Translations under genes and position numbers: made by a program
From: Phycisphaerales bacterium
Lineage (GTDB): Bacteria > Planctomycetota > Phycisphaerae > Phycisphaerales > UBA1924
Direction of reading: 5' to 3'
NCBI GenBank assembly: GCA_019747615.1
Contig: JAIEQQ010000493.1
Span: forward strand, 1-5,718
Length of the DNA stretch: 5,718 nt
The notes under the pieces: generated by a model
Database searches by the model: none
The model's input: the letters and a program-made list of their open reading frames with translations, nothing else
What the model was told of the DNA's origin: nothing
Part shown: piece by piece, positions 1 through 4,479 of the stretch
Layout: every line of letters begins with the position of its first letter
How positions within the stretch are numbered: position 1 is the first letter of the stretch

Positions 1-1156
1 CTCCGGCCGCCGGTGCAGCACTCGCCTTGTCCTGCTTGATGAGCGCCACCACATACTCGCGCGGCAGGCTGATCATCACGTTCACCTTCGTCGGCATCCC
101 ACGCGAATCAAAGACCTCCTCCTTCATTGACCCCGGCACCAACTGAAAGTCCGTCTCGGTCATCTCACTCGTCGAGCGACTGCCCGGCGATCCCCCAGCG
201 CGATTGATGTCCGCGCCGGTATTGCTCGCCAGACCCGGCTCAGCGCCCTGACCGCCCTGCGTGTCGTTCGTGTTCGTCGTCGATTCGCGCTTCGGCGTGC
301 GCAGCGAGCCCTCGCCGATCGGCAGCACCTTGCTGGTGACGCTGTTCCTCCGCGTCACGTCCGCCTGCGCACTGACCGCGATGATCACCCCGCGGATATA
401 GCCCAGCGAGTCCAGCAACTTCGCCTGCACCCGCTCCTCAATCTTCGCGACATGCTCAACGTAATCACCCGATCGCAAATCACCCGCCGACCTCGCGGCG
501 AACTGGCGCCCCGTCGTCGCATCGATCACCTTGACATCCGTGATCGCCAGCCCGGCCCGCGCCCCGGACACCATCGCCGCGATCGCGTCGACCATGTCGC
601 GATCAAGCACCTTCCCGCCCTTCATCGTCACACTCACCGACGCCGTCGGCTTGCGATACGTCATGCCCAGGCCCATCGGCTCCGGCACGTCGATCATCAC
701 CGTCGCCCGCTCGACCCCGCGGAAGTTCGAGATGACCATCTGCAGCTCGTTCTGCAACGCGACGTTCTGCTTGTACTCGCCCTGCGATCGCGAGTCCATC
801 CAGTTGTTCTGCTGCAAGAGCGTCGCGAACATGAACTGCGTGTTCTGCGGGAGCTTCCCCTCAGCACCCAGCAGGCCCAGCGCCTGGTGCCGCTCCTCTG
901 CCCGCACCATGATCTTGCCGTTCTCCGGGCTGTACTTGATGCCGTACGTGTCGAGCGTTGCCTTCGCCGCCGCCTGCTCCGCGGGCGATGCCCCCGGCAT
1001 CAGCTCCACATACGTGCTCTTGGATGACTGCGTCACCACCAGCAGCAGCACCATCACCACGATGACGCCCAGCGAGAAGAACAACAGCTTCGCCACCAGC
1101 GGCAGCGAGCCGAACTGCGTGTTGATTGAGCCCAAGGCGGCTTTGAGCCGACCCAT
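1..1156 (-). CDS. fliF: Flagellar MS-ring protein FliF, N-terminal about 385 residues (3' end beyond window)
   Basis: FliF multimerises in the inner membrane to form the MS ring, the base on which rod, export gate and C-ring assemble. The translation from ATG 1156 begins MGRLKAALGSINTQFG and has one clear membrane helix at about residues 24-41 (LLFSLGVIVVMVLLLVVT), followed by a YscJ/FliF-type ring-building domain (for example NVALQNELQMVISNFRGVE, then TVMIDVPEP). About residues 275-330 form a Gly/Ser/Thr/Asn-rich linker containing EPGLASNTGAD, comparable to the PGALSNQP region of enteric FliF. The reading frame then resumes with LVPGSMKEEVF and TKVNVTLIISLPREYV. FliF is usually about 550 residues, so roughly 165 residues, including the second membrane helix and the FliG-binding tail, lie outside the window. 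The start is fixed by a strong AGGAGGT five bases upstream. It follows fliE after a 332-base gap. The identification is strong because both domain pattern and position agree. Confidence 0.95.
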   Translation of the reverse strand, partial: MGRLKAALGSINTQFGSLPLVAKLLFFSLGVIVVMVLLLVVTQSSKSTYVELMPGASPAEQAAAKATLDTYGIKYSPENGKIMVRAEERHQALGLLGAEGKLPQNTQFMFATLLQQNNWMDSRSQGEYKQNVALQNELQMVISNFRGVERATVMIDVPEPMGLGMTYRKPTASVSVTMKGGKVLDRDMVDAIAAMVSGARAGLAITDVKVIDATTGRQFAARSAGDLRSGDYVEHVAKIEERVQAKLLDSLGYIRGVIIAVSAQADVTRRNSVTSKVLPIGEGSLRTPKRESTTNTNDTQGGQGAEPGLASNTGADINRAGGSPGSRSTSEMTETDFQLVPGSMKEEVFDSRGMPTKVNVMISLPREYVVALIKQDKASAAPAAG

Positions 1157-1161
1157 CAGCG

Positions 1162-1168
1162 ACCTCCT
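1162..1168 (-). promoter_or_regulatory. Shine-Dalgarno of fliF
   Basis: The minus strand reads AGGAGGT, with five bases between it and the ATG at 1156-1154. It is the strongest ribosome binding site in the window together with that of the response regulator, and it decides the fliF start. Strong initiation here is consistent with fliF having its own translation signal after a long untranslated gap. Confidence 0.85.
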
Positions 1169-1213
1169 GTCCGTGCGTGACGCGATCCTCGCGCCGCCGT
1201 TTCGTCGCAGGAT

Positions 1214-1260
1214 GAACACCCGCGCCGAACGACGTCCTTAGAGTCGGCTCGACGGTGTTC
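1214..1260 (-). repeat. Imperfect inverted repeat in the fliF leader
   Basis: Outer arms GAACACC (1214-1220) and GGTGTTC (1254-1260) are perfect complements. Inner arms GCCGA (1224-1228) and TCGGC (1244-1248) are also complementary, separated by a 15-base loop and an asymmetric 3/5-base internal bulge. The structure lies 58 to 104 bases upstream of the fliF ATG. It could be an RNA hairpin in the leader or a dyad for a DNA-binding protein; the sequence alone does not say which. Confidence 0.45.
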
Positions 1261-1469
1261 GAGACTTGAGCACCGGCCGCACGATCGCGCAGACTCTTCC
1301 GCACGCACTCGCATGATCGCCGTCCATCGCGCAAGTTTCGCTCGATCTCACCCCGCGCCCTCACCCGCCGCCTGACCGCAAGACGCCCCCCGCGCGACGA
1401 CCATCGCCGACGATGCTCATCGCAACGGCCACGCACCGCCCTCGGCCGCGACCCGGCCCTCCAATGGCC

Positions 1470-1485
1470 AGCTCACGCGAGAGCT
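1470..1485 (-). repeat. Short hairpin just after fliE
   Basis: Five-base arms AGCTC and GAGCT enclose a six-base loop, four bases after the fliE stop. There is no following T-run on the transcribed strand, so it does not look like an intrinsic terminator. It could stabilise the 3' end of a processed message or be chance in GC-rich DNA. Confidence 0.25.
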
Positions 1486-1488
1486 CTT

Positions 1489-1809
1489 TCAGATTCGTAC
1501 TTGCTTCAGCTCGTCGAACGCCGCCTGCACCTTGTTCCGCAGCGCCAGCGCCATGCGGAACGCCTGGTCGGCCTTCTGCGTCGCCAGAAGCACGTTCTCA
1601 ACGTCGGTGCGCTGACCGGTCGCCAGGTCTTCGGCCGCCGCCGTGGCTTCCTGCTGGGCCTCGTTCAGCTTTTCGAGGTTCTGCATCAGGGCGTCCTTGA
1701 ACGTCTCGCCCGACGCGTTCACCTTCACGCTCTGCGTGCTCGCGCCGGGCAGGCCCGCCCGATCCGACGCGTTGATTCCCGAGTTGACCAGACCAAGAGG
1801 GTCGGACAT
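1489..1809 (-). CDS. fliE: Flagellar hook-basal body complex protein FliE
   Basis: FliE is a small export substrate that forms the junction between the MS ring and the proximal rod; in other bacteria it is among the first subunits exported and is needed for export of the rest. The protein is 106 residues, the usual family length. It shows the FliE pattern: a variable Ser/Gly/Ala-rich N-terminus, then a helical segment with FKDALMQNLEKLNEAQQEA (about residues 37-55), and the characteristic C-terminal helix with VLLATQKADQAFRMALALR followed by NKVQAAFDELKQVRI, matching the family's LAVQKAxLSFxLxLxVRNKLVxAYxEI pattern. The ATG at 1809 is preceded by GAGGT (1824-1820) with a 10-base spacer. It sits between flgC and fliF, the common flgB-flgC-fliE-fliF order. 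Nothing appears truncated. Confidence 0.95.
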   Translation of the reverse strand: MSDPLGLVNSGINASDRAGLPGASTQSVKVNASGETFKDALMQNLEKLNEAQQEATAAAEDLATGQRTDVENVLLATQKADQAFRMALALRNKVQAAFDELKQVRI

Positions 1810-1843
1810 GAATGACTATACCTCGAAAACTGCCCTCGCGATC

Positions 1844-1857
1844 GCGTCCTCCGACGC
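1844..1857 (-). repeat. Small hairpin in the flgC-fliE spacer
   Basis: The arms GCGTC and GACGC pair around a four-base loop, in a 123-base spacer that otherwise holds no gene. It overlaps the palindrome CGCGATCGCG at 1837-1846 and ends 20 bases before the fliE Shine-Dalgarno. No T-run follows on the minus strand, so a terminator is not supported; a translational or stability role is possible but unproven. Confidence 0.25.
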
Positions 1858-1932
1858 ACCGCCGACTCTTGCATCATCGCCCGCTCCGCGAGGCGTCCAG
1901 ATCCGTTCAATCAGCCGCACGAATACACCCGC

Positions 1933-2349
1933 TCACGCGATCAGCCGCAACGTCGCCGCGAAGATCGCCTTGCTCGCCTCGGCCGCCATCACGTTCGCCT
2001 CGTACGCCCGCACCGCCTCGAGCGCGTTGACATTCTCGCGGATCGAATCGACGTTCGTCCTCGCAACATACCCCGCCAGCGGCCCATCCTTAAACGCGTA
2101 CGGGCTATTGGGATCAAACTCCCCCGGCGGCGACGGCGACCGATCAACCTCAATCTTCGCAACACGAACACCCAGCGCGCTGCCGTCGCGGCTCGCCGGC
2201 GCGAACATCACGCGCCGCGCCTGCCACGGGTTCAGCCGCCCGCTGGAATCCAGCAGCGTGTCGGCATTCGCCAGATTCGCGGAGGCAACGTCCAGCCGCG
2301 TGCGCTGGGCGATCATGCCCGACGTCGAAATGTCCAGCGATCCGTACAC
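1933..2349 (-). CDS. flgC: Flagellar basal-body rod protein FlgC
   Basis: FlgC is a proximal rod subunit, exported through the flagellar type III apparatus and polymerised with FlgB and FlgF in the periplasm. The 138-residue protein has the flagellar rod N-terminal signature at residues 3-31 (GSLDISTSGMIAQRTRLDV then ASANLANADT) and the C-terminal rod helix with NVNALEAVRAYEANVMAAE and ASKAIFAATLRLIA, matching the ASRSYQANVxxxxxAKxxLLxTLxL pattern of FlgC. The frame stays open upstream to a TTG at 2394, but those 15 extra residues run through an 8-bp tandem repeat and have no counterpart in the family. The GTG at 2349 puts the conserved LDIS close to the N-terminus, as in other FlgC, and has GGAG eight bases upstream, so I chose it. 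The body is family-like but contains a Pro-rich loop (about residues 71-82). Confidence 0.92.
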   Translation of the reverse strand: MYGSLDISTSGMIAQRTRLDVASANLANADTLLDSSGRLNPWQARRVMFAPASRDGSALGVRVAKIEVDRSPSPPGEFDPNSPYAFKDGPLAGYVARTNVDSIRENVNALEAVRAYEANVMAAEASKAIFAATLRLIA

Positions 2350-2357
2350 AGCTGAAG

Positions 2358-2361
2358 CTCC
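2358..2361 (-). promoter_or_regulatory. Shine-Dalgarno supporting the GTG start of flgC
   Basis: The minus strand reads TGGAGC with GGAG eight bases from the GTG at 2349-2347. It supports the shorter FlgC over the in-frame TTG at 2394 and the in-frame GTG at 2379. Confidence 0.6.
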
Positions 2362-2366
2362 ACTCT

Positions 2367-2390
2367 GCCACTTCGCCACTTCGCCACTTC
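2367..2390. repeat. Three perfect tandem copies of an 8-bp unit between flgB and flgC
   Basis: The plus strand has GCCACTTC repeated exactly three times (2367-2374, 2375-2382, 2383-2390); the minus strand reads GAAGTGGC three times. A degenerate flank (CCACTCT, 2360-2366) may be a decayed fourth copy. The array fills most of the 45-base gap between the flgB stop and the chosen flgC start. The unit length is not a multiple of three, so a copy-number change would shift the frame of any FlgC extended to 2394 but would only alter leader length for the start at 2349. Confidence 0.9.
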
Positions 2391-2394
2391 CCAA

Positions 2395-2832
2395 TCACAC
2401 CCGCTCAGAAATCGCCGCGCGGATCAGGTCCATGCGGGACTTCAGCAAATCAGAAGCCAACCGAAAAGTCGCGGCGTTCTCCACCAGGTCCTTCATCAGC
2501 GTTTCCAGATCCCGATTGTTCCGATCGTGCGCAAGAATCCCCGTCCCATTCGTGCGCGGGCGCAAAATCAACCGGCCCCCAGGGCCGATCGCGATCTCAC
2601 GCGTCTCTTGAATGTTCAACTCCCCCGCCTGCCCGCCCGTCCGCTCACGCCGCTCCAGGATCGCCTGCCGCAGCGCGCCCTGAAACCCCTTCACCGAGAC
2701 ATCCATCTGCCGAAAGTCCGGCGTCGAGATGTTCGCGATGTTGTGCGAGAGCAGCCGCTGACGCTGCGCAGCGAAGCCGATCAGCTTCTCAAGCGCGGGG
2801 ATGCTGCCGGAACTGGAGAGCTCGTCGAACAT
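2395..2832 (-). CDS. flgB: Flagellar basal-body rod protein FlgB
   Basis: FlgB is a proximal rod subunit that contacts FliE and is exported by the flagellar type III apparatus. The 145-residue product is close to the usual 130-140. The N-terminal rod signature is at about residues 13-44: ALEKLIGFAAQRQRLLSHN followed by IANISTPDFRQMDV. A Gly/Arg-rich middle contains GPGGRLILRPRTNGTG, then the C-terminal helix has DLETLMKDLVENAATFRLA and SDLLKSRMDLIRAAISERV, matching the family's NTIKYQAxxxxLxxKFxxLRxAI. ATG 2832 is chosen over the in-frame ATG 2874 because AGGA sits six bases upstream, the conserved residues then begin close to the N-terminus, and the longer form would overlap the regulator gene by 14 bases. 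It lies 28 bases after the regulator stop, so it is likely in the same transcript. Confidence 0.94.
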   Translation of the reverse strand: MFDELSSSGSIPALEKLIGFAAQRQRLLSHNIANISTPDFRQMDVSVKGFQGALRQAILERRERTGGQAGELNIQETREIAIGPGGRLILRPRTNGTGILAHDRNNRDLETLMKDLVENAATFRLASDLLKSRMDLIRAAISERV

Positions 2833-2838
2833 GGCTGG

Positions 2839-2842
2839 TCCT
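2839..2842 (-). promoter_or_regulatory. Shine-Dalgarno deciding the flgB start
   Basis: The minus strand reads AGGA followed by six bases and the ATG at 2832-2830. It lies in the 28-base gap after the regulator stop, which leaves little room for a separate promoter. Confidence 0.6.
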
Positions 2843-2860
2843 GCCCACCGCTGCTGCCGC

Positions 2861-4375
2861 TCAGATCGCCTCATCCACCAGTTGCTGCGTCTTCCACTTC
2901 TTGAGCTTGAGCCCCAGCGTTCGCACGCCGATGCCCAGCGCCTGAGCCGTCTTCTGCCGATGGCCCCTGAACCGCTTCAGCGTGCTGATGATCGCGTCGC
3001 GCTCGATGTCCTCAAGCACGCGGTCCATGATCGGGATCACCGTCTGGATTACGCCCGGCTTCGTCTCAGTCAACACATGATCGCCCGCGTACCCCTCGCG
3101 CCCGCCGATCGGGTAGCTCGCAGGAATCCCAGCCCCCGCGTTCGCCCCGCCGCCGGCCATCGATACGTCAGCGCTCAGCCACGGCTCAACCAACTCGCGT
3201 GTGATCACACGCCCCTTGGCCAGCACCACCCCGCGCTCACAGATATTCTGCAGCTCGCGCACGTTGCCCGGCCACTGATACGCCATCAGCACCGCCATCG
3301 CGTCCGGAGCAATCGAATACTCGCCCCGCCCGTCGCGCTGCGCGATCGCTCGCACAAAGTGCTCCGCCAGCGGCGCGACATCCTCCTGTCGATCCCTCAG
3401 CGCCGGCAGGTGAATCGGCAGCACGTTCAGTCTGAAGAACAAATCCTGCCGGAACTCGCCCTTGGCAATCGCCCGCGGCAGATCCCGATTGCTCGTCGCC
3501 ACCACCCGCACATCCACGCCGATCGAAAGCGACGCGCCCACCCGCTCAATCACCCGCTCCTGTAGCACGCGCAGCAACTTCGCCTGCACCCGCACACCCA
3601 CCTCGCTGATCTCATCCAGCAGCAGCGTCCCGCGATCGCTCAGCTCAAACCGGCCCTTGCGGGTCTTGTCCGCACCCGTGAACGCCCCGCGCTCATGTCC
3701 AAACAACTCCGACTCAAGCAAGCTCTCGGACAACGCGGCACAGTTCACGCCAAGGAACGGCCCGGCCCGACGCTGCGAGATCTCGTGGATCGCTCGCGCC
3801 ACCACTTCCTTGCCCGTGCCGCTCTCGCCGATCACCAAAACCGTGCCGTGGCTCTCGGCCACCGCCATCACTTGCTCTTTCACGCGGCGCATCGCCGGTG
3901 AATCACCGATCAGCCGCTGGATCCCCGCGCCGGCATCCGCGCCACCAAGGCCCGACATGAAGCCGCCCGGCGTCGACTCGCCAGCGCGCAACACCGCGTT
4001 CTCACGCAGCAACCTCGCGTGTTCCGTCGCCCGCTTCACGCTGATCAAGAGCTGATCGCCCTCGAACGGCTTGGTGAGATAATCAAACGCCCCCAGCTTC
4101 ATCGCCTTCACCGCGGTCTCCACCGTGGCGAACGCCGTCATCAAGATCACCGGCATGTCTTCATCGATCTGCCGCACCTTGGCCAGCAGCTCAATCCCGG
4201 TCATCCCCGGCATCTTCAGATCAGTCACCACACAATCGGGCCGCTGCTGCGCGATCGACTCAAGCGCCTGCTCGGCGCCGTCGGCGGTGCGGACATTCAT
4301 CCCCGCGCGTGTGAGCGTGGCGCCCACCGAATCACGGAGCATTTCCTTGTCGTCAACAACCAGAACCGTTGCCAT
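2861..4375 (-). CDS. NtrC-family sigma-54-dependent response regulator, FlrC/FleR/FlgR-like
   Basis: This 504-residue cytoplasmic activator has the full NtrC layout. The receiver (about 1-120) has the acidic pair D8/D9, phospho-acceptor D52 in VVTDLKMPG, T80 and K102 in LTKPF. The AAA+ domain (about 155-400) has Walker A GESGTGKE (183-190), the sigma-54 contact loop GAFTGA (230-235), Walker B TLLLDEI (250-256), arginine-finger candidates R309 and R315, and WPGNVREL (368-375). The C-terminus (about 453-496) is a Fis-type helix-turn-helix with KTAQALGIGVRTLGLKLKKW. Such proteins oligomerise on phosphorylation and use ATP to open sigma-54 promoters. The adjacent kinase is the likely partner, and the adjacent flagellar genes suggest a flagellar regulator like FlrC, FleR or FlgR. 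Two near-identical Gly/Ala linkers flank the AAA+ domain (GADAGAGI 145-152, GANAGAGI 410-417). The family is certain; the exact orthology is inferred from position. Confidence 0.95.
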   Translation of the reverse strand: MATVLVVDDKEMLRDSVGATLTRAGMNVRTADGAEQALESIAQQRPDCVVTDLKMPGMTGIELLAKVRQIDEDMPVILMTAFATVETAVKAMKLGAFDYLTKPFEGDQLLISVKRATEHARLLRENAVLRAGESTPGGFMSGLGGADAGAGIQRLIGDSPAMRRVKEQVMAVAESHGTVLVIGESGTGKEVVARAIHEISQRRAGPFLGVNCAALSESLLESELFGHERGAFTGADKTRKGRFELSDRGTLLLDEISEVGVRVQAKLLRVLQERVIERVGASLSIGVDVRVVATSNRDLPRAIAKGEFRQDLFFRLNVLPIHLPALRDRQEDVAPLAEHFVRAIAQRDGRGEYSIAPDAMAVLMAYQWPGNVRELQNICERGVVLAKGRVITRELVEPWLSADVSMAGGGANAGAGIPASYPIGGREGYAGDHVLTETKPGVIQTVIPIMDRVLEDIERDAIISTLKRFRGHRQKTAQALGIGVRTLGLKLKKWKTQQLVDEAI

Positions 4376-4382
4376 GCTGAGG

Positions 4383-4389
4383 CCCTCCT
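4383..4389 (-). promoter_or_regulatory. Shine-Dalgarno of the response regulator gene
   Basis: The minus strand reads AGGAGGG with seven bases before the ATG at 4375-4373. It is strong and well placed and gives a receiver domain beginning MATVLVVDD, the expected N-terminus. Confidence 0.8.
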
Positions 4390-4400
4390 GAGCCGATCGA

Positions 4401-4417
4401 AGCCGGTTCCACCGGCT
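4401..4417 (-). repeat. Perfect 7-bp hairpin upstream of the regulator gene
   Basis: The arms AGCCGGT and ACCGGCT are perfect complements around a 3-base loop, 11 bases upstream of the regulator's Shine-Dalgarno in the 104-base gap after the kinase gene. No T-run follows on the minus strand, so it is not a standard terminator. It could be an mRNA structure affecting processing, partial read-through or translation, or a short operator dyad; I infer no specific role. Confidence 0.5.
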
Positions 4418-4479
4418 GAAATGTCAGTATCGGCACAAGCCGCCAGAGAGCCCGCACAATCTGCGCCGGGGAGTTCACC

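Larger units (their letters stand above)
1157..1488. other. 332-base non-coding gap between fliE and fliF
   Basis: No convincing gene lies here. The only long minus-strand reading frame (GTG at 1436 to 861) is Arg-rich, resembles no family I recognise, and overlaps the first 296 bases of fliF, so it is taken as a shadow. The gap contains a small hairpin just after the fliE stop (1470-1485), an imperfect inverted repeat at 1214-1260, and weak sigma-54-like and sigma-28-like matches. None of the hairpins is followed by a T-run on the minus strand, so no intrinsic terminator is seen. Its length, compared with 28 to 123 bases for the other flagellar gaps, makes it the most likely place for an internal promoter or a regulatory leader of fliF. 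Confidence 0.6.

Noticed and set aside
861..1436. Minus-strand frame covering the fliE-fliF gap
   Set aside because: It overlaps the fliF N-terminus in another frame, is extremely Arg-rich, has no family resemblance, and has no good ribosome site at its GTG.
1810..1835. TATAGT at 1815-1820 on the minus strand as a sigma-70 -10 box for fliE
   Set aside because: There is no acceptable -35 hexamer 16 to 18 bases upstream, and the element sits on the ribosome site only about 5 to 10 bases from the start codon.
2347..2394. Longer FlgC starting at TTG 2394
   Set aside because: The extra 15 residues are encoded by the 8-bp tandem repeat, do not resemble FlgC N-termini, and need a TTG start. GTG 2349 has a better site and fits the family.
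1643..2611. Long plus-strand reading frame (322 codons) opposite flgB, flgC and fliE
   Set aside because: It runs antisense to three well-recognised flagellar genes, is Ser/Ala/Arg-rich with no domain I recognise, and is the kind of open frame expected opposite GC-rich coding DNA.
2833..2874. Longer FlgB starting at ATG 2874
   Set aside because: It would overlap the end of the regulator gene, and its added residues have no FlgB counterpart. ATG 2832 has AGGA at good spacing.
4401..4417. Hairpin before the regulator as a rho-independent terminator
   Set aside because: The stem is good, but no T-run follows on the minus strand, and the downstream gene clearly belongs with the kinase.
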